This document shows positions 52,230 through 61,367 of a stretch of DNA of 64,000 nt, piece after piece. Under the pieces are notes generated by a model. The model saw only the letters and a program-made list of their open reading frames with translations. It ran no database searches and was not told the DNA's origin. The number at the start of each line of letters is the position of its first letter. Positions within the stretch are counted from its first letter, which is position 1. The translations under genes and the position numbers were made by a program. This DNA is from BOG-908 sp964242115 (lineage in GTDB: Bacteria > Pseudomonadota > Alphaproteobacteria > Acetobacterales > Acetobacteraceae): NCBI GenBank assembly GCA_964242115.1, contig CAXSZX010000001.1, forward strand, positions 806,001 through 870,000, read 5' to 3'.

Positions 52230-54194
52230 TTCGAGTGCGTCCCTTAGCGGCCCAAGCCAAGGCTCGAAGTATCGCCACTGCTCGAGCCCCTCGGTGTAGA
52301 TAGGCCGGCGCACCTGTTCTGAGCTGGCGGTGCGCACGCTACGCTCCGTCTTGTAAAACTCGAGGCATTGCGGCTCGAACGCCAGGCCGCAGAAATCCAG
52401 AATCCGCCTCACGTTCGCCTCCAGGTCGGCTACCACGTCTTCGTGTCGAACGCGCAGGATTTTGCCTGGCAGCACGGTCTCCCAATGCGTCATGAGGCGG
52501 ACGTAAGAGCGGTAGTAGCGGGCGATGTCGTCGAAGTCGTAGGTGAATTCCTGTCCTGCGGCGAAAAGCTGCTTAAAGTTGCTGAAGCAGCAGGCCATCG
52601 GCTCGCGTCGCGCGTCGATGATGCGCGCGTTTGGCAGGATGAGTTCGATGAGGCCGAGATGGCGGAAGTTGTTCGGGTTCTTGTCGATGAAGAACGGCTT
52701 GCCTGAGCGGTAGATGGCCGTGTCGGTGAGGTATTTCTCACCGAAGCTTTGCAGTTGTTCGGGCGGGATCTCAGTAAGGATGCCGGGGTAGCGCGGCGCC
52801 TCTTCGTTGTGGGCGCGGCCTTGCAGGCGCAGCACGAGCCGGGAGATGTCGGCCAGTTCCATGGTGCCCTCCACTTGCGAATGGGAAGCGAGAATCTGCT
52901 CGATGAGGGTGGAGCCGGCGCGTGGCAGTCCGACGACGAAGATCGGGTCCGGGCGCGGGCAGCCGTAGTTCTCCCGGTGGGCAAGAAACTGCGGCGTGAA
53001 CACGGCCTTTTGCAAACGCTCGTTTCGTTCGGTAGCCTCGGCGCGGTAGGTGAGTTCCTGTTTCTTTAGCGCGTTGCCGCGTTCGTAATGCACAAACGAA
53101 CCGGCATAGTCGTGTCGGTCCTCGAAGGCTTTGCCGAGGGCGAAGCAGAGGTGGTAGCGGTCGACCGCGCTGGTCGATTGCGCTGCTTCCTGGGTGCGCA
53201 TGCGGTCGATCTCATCATCGGTGAAGCGGTAGGTTTTGAGGTTGGCGAGGCTCCAGTAGGCGTCACCGAAACTGGGGGTGACCTCGGCGGCGGTGCGGTA
53301 GGATGCGATTGCATCCCGCTGGCGGCCCAGGGTTTTCAAAGCGTGGCCGATCGAGAGGTGGAGGTCGGCAGCATCCGGTGCCGCCGCGATGAGGCCGCGA
53401 TAGGTGGTGATGGCTTCGTCGTAGTCGGCCAACGCCAGGCAGGCGGTGGCGTAGACCGCGCGGTAGTCGCGGTTGGAAGGCTCGGCGCGCAGCAGTATCT
53501 TGGCTTCGTCCAGCGCGCGGGCGTTGCGGTGTCGCTGCAGTAGCACGCGCACGTAGTCGTGCCGTGCCAAGTGGTAGTTCGGTGAAAATTCCAGCACGCT
53601 TTCGAGCAGGAACTCGGCGTCGTCGAGGATGTCGAGCTTCATGCCGATGCGGGCCAGCAGGCGCATCGCTTCGATGTCCGTTGGATTGGTCTTGAGGTGT
53701 TGGCGTACGACGCGTTCGGCCTCGTGGGTTTCGCCGTCGGCAAACATGCTGGTGGCGTTGACCACGGCTGGCGCAAGCGACTTCAGTTTGCTGACGTGGC
53801 TGGCAGCAGTTTCAGCCTCTGGCGGCCGGCCTGAGGCGCGGTAGAGAATGGACAGTGCGTGCCAACTCGCCGGCAAGGCGGGGTTGATGTTGACGGCCTG
53901 CAGGTAAGCGTGCAGGGCGGCGCCCGGATTGCCGAGTGCCGCGTGGCTATGGCCGCGTTCCTGGAACAGCCGGCTGTAGGCGGGATGCAGCGCCTCGAGT
54001 TGCGCCAACGTGTCGAGGGCGGCCTGTGCGCGACCGAGGTAGCGTTGGTTGACGGCGATCATGTACAGCACGTCGCGGTTTCCAGGGACGCGCTGGCGGA
54101 GCGCCTCTGCGGCGGCAAGCGCGGAGTGGTGGTCGGCGGCCTGGATGAGCCCGCGGATGCGGATGACTTCGGCTTCTACGTCGGACGTCGGCAT
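52206..54194 (-). CDS. TPR-repeat sulfotransferase, second copy
   Basis: 662 residues, same architecture as the protein at 39878 without its central insertion. TPR units fill about residues 1-370 (EAEVIRIRGLIQAADHHSALAAAEAL; LIAAAPDAADLHLSIGHALKTLG). The sulfotransferase domain has the PSB loop IFVVGLPRAGSTLIEQILASHS, KNPNNFRHLGLIELILPNARI, and VRTASSEQVRRPIY. Shared blocks such as EQILASHSQVEGTMEL are nearly identical between the copies. The last residues (GKQAVLF) come from the repeat arm. ATG 54194. The second TonB receptor lies upstream on the same strand, the same arrangement as the first pair. Confidence 0.88.
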   Translation of the reverse strand: MPTSDVEAEVIRIRGLIQAADHHSALAAAEALRQRVPGNRDVLYMIAVNQRYLGRAQAALDTLAQLEALHPAYSRLFQERGHSHAALGNPGAALHAYLQAVNINPALPASWHALSILYRASGRPPEAETAASHVSKLKSLAPAVVNATSMFADGETHEAERVVRQHLKTNPTDIEAMRLLARIGMKLDILDDAEFLLESVLEFSPNYHLARHDYVRVLLQRHRNARALDEAKILLRAEPSNRDYRAVYATACLALADYDEAITTYRGLIAAAPDAADLHLSIGHALKTLGRQRDAIASYRTAAEVTPSFGDAYWSLANLKTYRFTDDEIDRMRTQEAAQSTSAVDRYHLCFALGKAFEDRHDYAGSFVHYERGNALKKQELTYRAEATERNERLQKAVFTPQFLAHRENYGCPRPDPIFVVGLPRAGSTLIEQILASHSQVEGTMELADISRLVLRLQGRAHNEEAPRYPGILTEIPPEQLQSFGEKYLTDTAIYRSGKPFFIDKNPNNFRHLGLIELILPNARIIDARREPMACCFSNFKQLFAAGQEFTYDFDDIARYYRSYVRLMTHWETVLPGKILRVRHEDVVADLEANVRRILDFCGLAFEPQCLEFYKTERSVRTASSEQVRRPIYTEGLEQWRYFEPWLGPLRDALEGKQAVLF

Positions 54195-54220
54195 GCCGAA
54201 CTATCGTGCGAGATGTCGCA

Positions 54221-54358
54221 GAAGCAAGCGCTTCTTTTTCGAGAAAAAGAAGCAAGAAGCTTTTGTCTCCGCTGTCGCGATACTTTCCGGCAAGCGCGTG
54301 ACAGCGGAAGCCAAAGTTTTTAGGTTTTTTTTTCGAACAAGAACCGCTTGCTTGCTTC
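54221..54358. repeat. Hairpin-armed intergenic element, copy 28
   Basis: Between the second TonB receptor and TPR-sulfotransferase. Left arm B intact, palindromic core (CTCCGCTGTCGCG and GCGTGACAGCGGAAG), right arm a mutated A. Its outer end merges with the receptor stop (TAAGAAGCAAGC on the minus strand). Confidence 0.92.
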
Positions 54359-57043
54359 TTAGAAGCTATAGCTCAGCTTCACCCCCGCCGTCAGCGGCCT
54401 GTCCACGATCACCGACTGCACGAACTGCGCGGCGCTGATGAACTCCGGCGAGCGTTCGTTGGTCAGGTTGTCGCAATAGGCGGTAAACGACCAGTTGTCG
54501 TGGCGAACGCCGGCGGAGATGTCGAGCTTGGTGATTGGGCTCTCGTAGAAGTTGAACACCGGATTGTTCTTATAGAAGTTCGGACTGACGGAGATGAGCG
54601 TTCCGCCCACCGACGAGTGGGTGTGCGAGGAATGCGTGACGCCCAATTGGACGAAGGTTAGGAACTGCTCGATCGGATACTCGTAGCGGACGTGGAAAGC
54701 GGTCTTGAACGCCGGCGATTGCGCCAGCGTGTCGCCGACTTGGCCGAACAGACCGGAAGAGTTCGGCAAAGTGCCGCCGTTTACGCCTGTGAGGCCCGGT
54801 GAGGTGAGCTGCTTGCTGTCGTTGAACGAGGCGCTCACGTCCGTGGTCAGGCCGGTCATCGGGTGGGTAGAGGCCTGGATCTCGGTGCCGAGCACGCGGA
54901 AGTTCGGCCCGTTGGCGGTGAAGGCAAGATTGCCGAACGCGCCGGGATCGAACAGGCGGTCCTGCACGTGCGTCCAGTCTTCGTCATAGAACGAGCCGTT
55001 GATCGTCAGGCGATGATTGAAGAACTGCGTCTTGTAGCCGATCTCGTTGTTGGTGAGCGAGTCGGATTGGTATTCGTCGCTGCCTTGGAAGATGACGGCG
55101 CCATGGCTTTTCTCCTCCGGCGGCGTACGGTCGTAGCCGCCCGGCCGGTAGCCCTGCGACCACGTGTAGTAGACCAGGAGGTCGGGCGTCACGTGGTAGG
55201 TGACGTTGACACGGCTCCTGAAGCCGTAAGCCCTGTTCTGCTGGTCGAGGCTCGCGAGGTTCAGCGCGCCGGCGGTGCAGGGGCTTGCGCCGGCGTAGCC
55301 GTTATAGGTGTTGCATCCGAAACCGCTGACCTTGGTGCCCTTCTGGAAGTCGTAGAATTCGAACCACCTGGTGCCAGCGGTAACAGTGAGGACTTTCGGG
55401 ATGATGTCGTAGTCGGCGGACCCGAAGATGGCGTATTGCTTGTAGCCGCGAGTGAGGTCGTTGAAGAAGCCGGTGCTGGGACCAGGCGGGCTCGGATCGT
55501 TCAGAGTGGTGCCTGGTTTTGCGGCGATCGGCACGAAGCCGGGCGCGGTAAGATAGTTGAAGTCCGTGCGGTCGCCAACCGAGAAATCCTCGAAGTAGAA
55601 CCCGCCGATGGCGCGCAGACGCCAGGTGTCGGGCGTGCTGAGGCGAAGTTCCTGGCTAAGATGTGTATCGCGCTCGGTATCCACCCAGGTTGCGCCTGGC
55701 GAGTAGCATTGCGCATGGCCTGGACCCTTAGTCTTGTTGGCCGCCTGGCACTGGTAGTAATCCGCGTAGAGTCCGCGCGCGTAGTTGGTGTAGTCCTGGA
55801 TCTGCTGCGTGTTGCGGATGAGGTAGGCGCCGTCATAGACGATGTTCAGCCAGCCGACGCGGCCGTTGATGGTCAGCGCGGTGTTCTCGAACGTATCCTT
55901 GTTCGAGTTTGGCTCGAAAGTCTCCACCGACAGCGGCGGCAGCTTCACCGGGTTGGCGCCCGACGTGTAGGGCTCCTCGTAGAACACGCCCTCGGCGCTC
56001 AGGCGCTGTGCGGACTCGGCAAGCAGCGCGCTCCAGTCCTCCGCAAAGTCCCACAGAACCTCGCCGCGGACGCCCTGATAGGTAACCGGGTTGATGTCGT
56101 TTTTGGTGCGGCCGTAATTGTTGATCGAGTTGGTGGCGTTCGGCGCTTGCAGTTGCGGCTTGCCGCCGACGGTGTTGTAGTAGGCGTAGTGAATGCCCTT
56201 GTCGGTCGGCTGACGAGCGAAGGTGCCGGCAACGTTGTTGATGTAGCCTCCGCGGTTGTCGTCGTACAGCACCAGGCGAGCGGCCAGTTCGTCCTTGATG
56301 ATCGGGACGTTAAGTGTGATGTCGGTGTTTCCGCTCAGCGCGCCGTGTTCAGTGCCTGCGCCACCGGCGTCGATGGTGCCGCCGAACGTCTCGAGGTTCG
56401 GCTTGTTGGTGATGTAGCGCAGCACGCCGGCCTGCGCGCCGGAGCCGAACAGCGTGCCTTGCGGACCTTCGAGAACCTCGACGCGGTTGAGGTCCACGGC
56501 ATAAACGTCGAGGTTCTTGCCCGGTATCTGCGCGGACTGGTCATCAAGGTAGACTGCGACGTTGGGGAACGAGCCCACGCCGCCGCCGCCTTGGCCGCCC
56601 TCGTCGCCGCCCACGCTCAGGCCGCGGATGAAGATGTTGTCCTGGCCTGGGCCGAAGCCGCCGACCGTCACGTTCGGCAGCTGCGCCACCAGGTCGTCGA
56701 AGTTCTCGACGTTCAATCGCTTCAGCTCGGCGCCGCTCAACGCCTGGATTGAGATTGGCACGTCCTGCAACTTCTCGACACGGCGCTGCGCAGTGACGGT
56801 AACGACCTCAACGGAATCGCTCCTTTGCGCGGCGTTCTTTGGCGTTGCGGGTTTCGAGCTGTTCGGCGTCGTCGTGGCCGGTGTGGCGGCGTCAGGCTGG
56901 GTAGCGGCAGGCTGGGCGGCAGCACCGCCGGCATGGCCGGCACAGGCCAACACGACGCCAACGGCTGCACCCGACAGCAGAGTCTTCCGCAAGCCAAGCC
57001 AGCCGATCGTTTCGCCGCAATCCTTGCTCTTGCCCCACACCAT
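54359..57043 (-). CDS. TonB-dependent outer-membrane receptor, second copy
   Basis: 894 residues. Signal peptide (LRKTLLSGAAVGVVLACAGHAGGAAAQ), a Pro/Thr-rich linker and a TonB box (VEVVTVTAQRRVEK). The plug has VPISIQALSGAELKRL, NIFIRGLSVGGDEGGQGG and LNRVEVLEGPQGTLFGSGAQAGVLRYI. The barrel ends TAGVKLSYSF. The plug architecture matches the receptor at 42709, but the proteins differ in length and overall sequence, so they are old paralogues or independent members of one group. Ligand unknown. ATG 57043 fits the signal peptide. Paired with the TPR-sulfotransferase downstream. Confidence 0.92.
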   Translation of the reverse strand: MVWGKSKDCGETIGWLGLRKTLLSGAAVGVVLACAGHAGGAAAQPAATQPDAATPATTTPNSSKPATPKNAAQRSDSVEVVTVTAQRRVEKLQDVPISIQALSGAELKRLNVENFDDLVAQLPNVTVGGFGPGQDNIFIRGLSVGGDEGGQGGGGVGSFPNVAVYLDDQSAQIPGKNLDVYAVDLNRVEVLEGPQGTLFGSGAQAGVLRYITNKPNLETFGGTIDAGGAGTEHGALSGNTDITLNVPIIKDELAARLVLYDDNRGGYINNVAGTFARQPTDKGIHYAYYNTVGGKPQLQAPNATNSINNYGRTKNDINPVTYQGVRGEVLWDFAEDWSALLAESAQRLSAEGVFYEEPYTSGANPVKLPPLSVETFEPNSNKDTFENTALTINGRVGWLNIVYDGAYLIRNTQQIQDYTNYARGLYADYYQCQAANKTKGPGHAQCYSPGATWVDTERDTHLSQELRLSTPDTWRLRAIGGFYFEDFSVGDRTDFNYLTAPGFVPIAAKPGTTLNDPSPPGPSTGFFNDLTRGYKQYAIFGSADYDIIPKVLTVTAGTRWFEFYDFQKGTKVSGFGCNTYNGYAGASPCTAGALNLASLDQQNRAYGFRSRVNVTYHVTPDLLVYYTWSQGYRPGGYDRTPPEEKSHGAVIFQGSDEYQSDSLTNNEIGYKTQFFNHRLTINGSFYDEDWTHVQDRLFDPGAFGNLAFTANGPNFRVLGTEIQASTHPMTGLTTDVSASFNDSKQLTSPGLTGVNGGTLPNSSGLFGQVGDTLAQSPAFKTAFHVRYEYPIEQFLTFVQLGVTHSSHTHSSVGGTLISVSPNFYKNNPVFNFYESPITKLDISAGVRHDNWSFTAYCDNLTNERSPEFISAAQFVQSVIVDRPLTAGVKLSYSF

Positions 57044-57795
57044 GCTTCAAGACCCCCACTGCCTGATATCGTGTCGACATAACCGGCTGCTGTTGACGCT
57101 GTCGCGGACCGGCCGTCCGCTCCCCCACGAACGGTTTGCCGCGGCGCCAGAAGTCTGAACATTGCCACACCAGGCGCCGCATCGACTGCTCAGCTACGCC
57201 ACCATTGTCCAACACAACGCTGCGTTCTCTAATCTGCAGATCGCGCCGAGTGAGCTTGCCTTAGGCTCACGACATTACATTCGAGCGACGATTGCATGTG
57301 AATCGATCCGAGGGCAACCATAAAGTCGTGTAGCGCTCCACCTCCTGTGGCGCGCCGGCAACAGCACCACGCAGACCGAAAGTAGATGGGGTGATGTGTT
57401 TTCGGCATGGACGGAGCAAGAGAAATACGATTTGCTTCAAAGTCTGTCTGATGACGCCGGCTCACCCGTTGCGCCGAAGCGATTTACTATCCGGTTCCTG
57501 CGCGTGACGTCTCAAGCGGCGAACAACTTGTCGGCTATGCTACCGCAAGTGGTCCTGCGTGGCGGAGTTATTTCGTGTCGGGTGCGTCCTGTCGGTTCAG
57601 CTCATGTTTCTGGCGGGCAGCTTCGCGCCCGAGCTTTGTTCTGAGACTTGCGAATCGTTCCGCACGGCATTGCCCGCAACGCGCGACCATCCCCGGGCAG
57701 CAAGCTTTCGCGTGTGAGGCCGGCGGCACAGGTGCAGAGGTTACGTTGCAGCTTTTGGGGAGTAGCTGTGGCTCTGGTCGTCTGCGACCGGGCTT
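57044..57795. other. 750-bp gap without a convincing gene
   Basis: Upstream of the second TonB receptor; GC content looks lower than elsewhere around 57200-57560. Short open frames exist: plus strand about 57396-57644, 82 residues with WTEQEKYDLLQSLSDDAG, and minus strand ending 57568 with CCPGMVARCGQCRAERF. Neither has a recognisable family or clear ribosome site. The receptor promoter must lie in the right-hand part; no palindrome or iron-box-like site was identified. A GCTGTTGACGCTGTCGCGGACC stretch near 57090 resembles a repeat core without arms. Confidence 0.5.
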
Positions 57796-57936
57796 GAAAG
57801 CAAGCAGTTCTTTTTTGAAAAAAGAACCAAAAACTTTTGCTTCCGGAGGCCTGGCATGGTGAGGCGCGTCGTTCAGTCGGCCGCGGCAGCGCATGCAGAA
57901 GCTATTTGCTCTTCTTGAAAACTTGGCACCTGCTTC
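57796..57936. repeat. Hairpin-armed intergenic element, copy 29 (degenerate right arm)
   Basis: Left arm A (GTTCTTTTTTGAAAAAAGAACC) intact. The core is forward but eroded (CGGAGGCCTGGCATGGTGAGGC to GCCGCGGCAGCGCATGC). Right arm mutated (GCTATTTGCTCTTCTTGAAAAC). About 225 bp without features separate it from the sarcosine-oxidase-like gene. Confidence 0.75.
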
Positions 57937-58162
57937 TGCTCGGAAGGCCGCACGCTGCCTGGATCACGTGGTCCGTGAATCACCTGAGCCGGGCAGGCCA
58001 GAGACCTCGCAGGTTGCAACCAGCGTATGGCTCCGTGCGGTCGAACCACGCTCTGGAGCATCACCGGAGCAACAGGGTCGCCCGTCGGATGCAGGTGCTC
58101 GGCTAAACAAACAGCTGGGGCGTTCCGGCCTGCTTATCCGATTCAACGATGTCGCAAGCGCT

Positions 58163-59329
58163 CTAGGCAGCGGTGCAGGCCAAGGCCGGTGCCAGGCTGG
58201 GACGGTTCAGCCGCAGGAACGCGATGTCGTGCCGCGTAGTGCCGTCGCCGGTGGCAAGGTCGGCCAGTATCTCGCCGACCACGCTGCAGAACTTGTATCC
58301 GTGACCGCTGCACGGCGAGGCGAGCACCACCTGCTTGTGGGCGGGATGGTGGTCCAAAACGAAGTGCTCGTCAGGCGTGTTGGTGAACATGCACGCGCGC
58401 AACGCAACCACCGGGCCTGCGCCGGCCGGAAAGTAGCGCTCGCCAAACGCACGCAACAGTTTCTCGTCGGCCGCGTCCGGTTCGTGCAGCAGCAACGCTT
58501 CCGGACGTCCAGTCTCCTCCTGGTGGTGGTAGCGGCCAAACTTGAAGCCGGGCACATCGTAGATCGGCAGGCCGTAGTAGCGGCCCTCCTCGACCTGCAG
58601 GTTGAAGACGGGAAACCGGTCCGGCATGAACAGCTCTGGCCGGTGCGGTTGCAGCCAGGCGAGCACCTGGCGTTCAGCCACCGCGCGGCCTGCCAGCAAC
58701 GGCACCATCTCATCCATCCATGCGCCGGCGGTCAGCACCAGGCGGCTCGCTTCGTACCGGCCATCCCCGGTGGTGACCGTCACGCCGTCGCCGCAAGCGT
58801 CCGCCTCCCAACCCAGAACCCGCTCGCGCGCATGCACCACCGCACCGCGCGCCTGTGCCAGTTCAGTGTGCGCCACCACGGCCCGCTCGCTGGCCACCAG
58901 GCCGCCGTCCGGCTGGAACACCGCGCGATGCCGCTCCGGCAAGTTGTAGCCGGGAAAACGCTCGTTCACCTCTGCGCCGGTCAGTACCTCGTGCTCCAGG
59001 TCGTGCTGCCTGGCCGAGGCAAGCGCGCCTTGGAACAGCGGGTCCCACTCCGGACTCGCGTCGACCGACCCGGTGGTCACCAGCAACTCCCGGCGGCTCG
59101 CCGCTTCCGCCTCGCGCCATAACTCGTAAGCCCTGCGCAGCAACGGGACGTAGGCTGGGTTTTCGTAATACGGCAGGCGGATGATGCGGCTGATGCCGTG
59201 CGACGAACCGTTGGCGTGCGGGATGTCGTAACGCTCGAGCACCAGCACGCGCTGCCCGCGCTTGGCCAGCTGCCACGCGGCGGCACTACCCATGCCGCCG
59301 CCGCCTACCACGATCACGTCGAAGATCAT
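58163..59329 (-). CDS. FAD-dependent amine oxidase, monomeric sarcosine oxidase / N-methyltryptophan oxidase family
   Basis: 388 residues, the length of MSOX. The N-terminal dinucleotide motif FDVIVVGGGGMGSAAAWQLAKRG and HANGSSHGISRIIRLPYYE are family signatures. The covalent FAD-linking Cys is in ALRACMFTNTPDEHFVLD, and the C-terminal GHGYKFCSVVGEILADLA binds FAD. The reaction is oxidative N-demethylation of sarcosine (or another N-methyl amino acid) to glycine, formaldehyde and H2O2. With the betaine transporter and GbcA-like oxygenase nearby, sarcosine is the likeliest substrate. ATG 59329 precedes the FAD motif directly. Confidence 0.88.
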   Translation of the reverse strand: MIFDVIVVGGGGMGSAAAWQLAKRGQRVLVLERYDIPHANGSSHGISRIIRLPYYENPAYVPLLRRAYELWREAEAASRRELLVTTGSVDASPEWDPLFQGALASARQHDLEHEVLTGAEVNERFPGYNLPERHRAVFQPDGGLVASERAVVAHTELAQARGAVVHARERVLGWEADACGDGVTVTTGDGRYEASRLVLTAGAWMDEMVPLLAGRAVAERQVLAWLQPHRPELFMPDRFPVFNLQVEEGRYYGLPIYDVPGFKFGRYHHQEETGRPEALLLHEPDAADEKLLRAFGERYFPAGAGPVVALRACMFTNTPDEHFVLDHHPAHKQVVLASPCSGHGYKFCSVVGEILADLATGDGTTRHDIAFLRLNRPSLAPALACTAA

Positions 59330-59357
59330 CTTGCTACACCACAGGCTGAGCAAAGAA

Positions 59358-59509
59358 GAAAGCAAGCAGTTCTTTTTTGAAAAAAAGAACCAAAAAACTT
59401 TTGGTCTCTTCGAGTGTCGCGTGGTGAAACGTGTCGTTTCACCTGTCCGCGACAGCCGCGACGAAAGCTTTTTGCTTCTTTTTCTCGAAAAAGAAGGCCT
59501 TGCTTTCTT
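59358..59509. repeat. Hairpin-armed intergenic element, copy 30
   Basis: Between the substrate-binding protein and the sarcosine-oxidase-like gene. Left arm A and right arm B both intact. The core contains the extra hairpin GTGAAACGTGTCGTTTCAC followed by TGTCCGCGACAGCCGCGAC. Nearly the same as copy 31, about 1 kb away. Confidence 0.95.
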
Positions 59510-59518
59510 CTCAACACC

Positions 59519-60367
59519 TCAGCCCCGCCAAGCCTTTACCACGGAAGCATTCGCCGCCACCCAGGCCGCCGCCGTGGCAGCAGGGTCTGCATGGCGCACC
59601 TGGTTCTGCAGCATCACCGCCTGCTCGTCATCCAGCGACAGCCGAAACCGGCTTAGCACGGCGTAGACGTCCGGCATGTCGGCCTGCAAGCCGCGGCGTG
59701 CCACGGTGTTGACCGTCTCCGCCCCGCCGAGCGCCCCCATCGGATCGGCCAGGTATTTCAGCTTGTACGCAGCGAAGATCCAATGCGGGCTCCAGGCGGT
59801 GACCACGATCGGCCGACGGTTGGCGACCGCCTGCTTCAGCGCGCCCACCATGGTCGCGTCGCTGCCGTCGACCAGCGTGATGTTGCTGAGCCCGTAAGCC
59901 TCGATCGCTTTTTCGGACAAGCGCATCACCCCGGCGCCGGCGTCGATGCCGATCACGTTGTTGTCCACCAGCCCGCCCTGCGACTTCAGGTCGGCGATCG
60001 AGTTCAGCGGTGTGTAATCCGGCGTGGCCCAGCCAAGCCTCGCACCGGTCACGTTGGGGCCGATCAGGTCCACCTGGTCGCGCAGCTTCGCGTAGTACGC
60101 CGCGTGCGTCGCGGGCAGCCAGGCCGCAACCATGCAGTCGGCCTCGCCCAACGCCACCGCCTGCCACATCGCAGCGGCGGACAGCGGGATCAGCGTGACC
60201 TCGTGCCCCATGTCCTGCAGCACCACCGCCAGGATGTTGTTGGCGACGACGGCGTCCGACCACTCGATGCACGCGATGCGCACCGGCGCCTTGCCGGCGG
60301 CCCGGGCGGAACAAGGCGCGGCGGCAAGGGCGGCAGCGCCTAGGAGGAGGTGGCGGCGGTTTATCAC
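59519..60367 (-). CDS. Glycine betaine/choline ABC transporter substrate-binding protein (OpuAC/ProX-like)
   Basis: 282 residues. The signal sequence is NRRHLLLGAAALAAAPCSARA, with a twin-Arg-like NRRHLLLG start. The mature domain has KAPVRIACIEWSDAVVANNILAVVL, AAWLPATHAAYYAKL and VVTAWSPHWIFAAYKLKYLADP. These carry the aromatic and Asp residues seen in betaine-binding OpuAC proteins. It is periplasmic and delivers quaternary amines to the permease upstream. GTG 60367 is assigned; no good ribosome site precedes it because the repeat element ends at that point. Confidence 0.85.
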   Translation of the reverse strand: MINRRHLLLGAAALAAAPCSARAAGKAPVRIACIEWSDAVVANNILAVVLQDMGHEVTLIPLSAAAMWQAVALGEADCMVAAWLPATHAAYYAKLRDQVDLIGPNVTGARLGWATPDYTPLNSIADLKSQGGLVDNNVIGIDAGAGVMRLSEKAIEAYGLSNITLVDGSDATMVGALKQAVANRRPIVVTAWSPHWIFAAYKLKYLADPMGALGGAETVNTVARRGLQADMPDVYAVLSRFRLSLDDEQAVMLQNQVRHADPAATAAAWVAANASVVKAWRG

Positions 60368-60368
60368 A

Positions 60369-60518
60369 GCAAGCAAGCAGTTCTTTTTTGAAAAAAAGAA
60401 CCAAAAAACTTTTGCTCTCGTTGGGTGTGCGAAGCTGAAACGTGTCGTTTCAGTGGTCCGCGACAGCCGGAACAAAAGCTTTTTGCTTCTTTTTCTCGAA
60501 AAAGAAGGCCTTCCTTCC
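60369..60518. repeat. Hairpin-armed intergenic element, copy 31
   Basis: Between the permease and substrate-binding protein genes of one transport system. Left arm A, right arm B, core with inner hairpin CTGAAACGTGTCGTTTCAG then GGTCCGCGACAGCCGGAAC. It adjoins the start codon of the binding-protein gene, so it lies in that gene's leader. Confidence 0.95.
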
Positions 60519-60524
60519 TGCCCT

Positions 60525-61367
60525 TCATGCCGGCCGTAACCGTCGAGCCATGGCGTTGGTGACCCGGTCCAGTATCACCGCCAACACCGCAATGGCGATG
60601 CCGGCCTGGAACCCGCGCCCTGCTTCCAGCCGCTGTATCGCGCTCCACACCTCGCGCCCCAGCCCGCCGGCGCCGATCATCGCGGCGATCACCACCATCG
60701 AGAGCGCCAGCATGATCGTCTGGTTGACCCCAGCCATGATGGTCGGCAGCGCGTGCGGCAACTGCACCTTCACCAGCTTCTGCCATGGCGTGCAGCCGAA
60801 CGCGTCGGCCGCCTCGGTCAGCTCGTGCGGCACCTGCAGGATGCCCAGCGCGGTCAGCCGGATGGTCGGCGGGGCGGAGAACACCACGGTGGCGAAGCAG
60901 GCGGACACCGCACCCAGGCCGAAGAACGGGATGGCCGGGATCAGGTAGACGAAGCTCGGCATGGTCTGCATCACGTCCAGGCACGGGGCCACCAGCCGCC
61001 AGGTGCGCACGCTGAGTGCGGCGGCGATGCCCAGCGGCAGGCCCAGCAGCACCGCGGCGGTCGTGGAGACCACCACCAGCACCAGCGTCGTCACCATCGG
61101 CGACCACAGGCCGAGGTCCCACAGGAAGGCGAGCCCAACCAGCGTCAGCAGCCCCAGCCGCCAGCCGGCCGCGCGCCAAGCCAGCAGGGCGGCCACCACG
61201 ATGAACAGCGGCGGCGGCACCGCCTGCAGCGCGCCGGTCAGCCCGGTCACCCACGCGGCGACGACGTGGCTCAGCACCTGCGTGGTGCCGGACAGGTGCG
61301 CGGTCAGCCAATCGAGGGCGCTGTCGCATAGATCGTCGAGCGGGAAGCGGGGGAATGCGACGGCCAC
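60525..61367 (-). CDS. Glycine betaine ABC transporter permease (ProW/OpuAB-like)
   Basis: 280 residues with six or more helices. The binding-protein-dependent permease signature is ELTEAADAFGCTPWQKLVKVQLPHALPTIMAGVNQTIMLALSMVV (the EAA loop that contacts the ATPase). LDVMQTMPSFVYLIPAIPFFGLGAVSACFATV and IRLTALGILQVP are typical of betaine permeases. GTG 61367 has a strong AAGGAGGAG Shine-Dalgarno and overlaps the end of the ATPase gene by 64 bp. Confidence 0.9.
   Translation of the reverse strand: MAVAFPRFPLDDLCDSALDWLTAHLSGTTQVLSHVVAAWVTGLTGALQAVPPPLFIVVAALLAWRAAGWRLGLLTLVGLAFLWDLGLWSPMVTTLVLVVVSTTAAVLLGLPLGIAAALSVRTWRLVAPCLDVMQTMPSFVYLIPAIPFFGLGAVSACFATVVFSAPPTIRLTALGILQVPHELTEAADAFGCTPWQKLVKVQLPHALPTIMAGVNQTIMLALSMVVIAAMIGAGGLGREVWSAIQRLEAGRGFQAGIAIAVLAVILDRVTNAMARRLRPA

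Noticed and set aside
60380..60475. N-terminal extension of the betaine-binding protein
   Set aside because: The added residues (AKVFWFFFSKKNCLL) are translated repeat; the signal peptide starts at about 60367.
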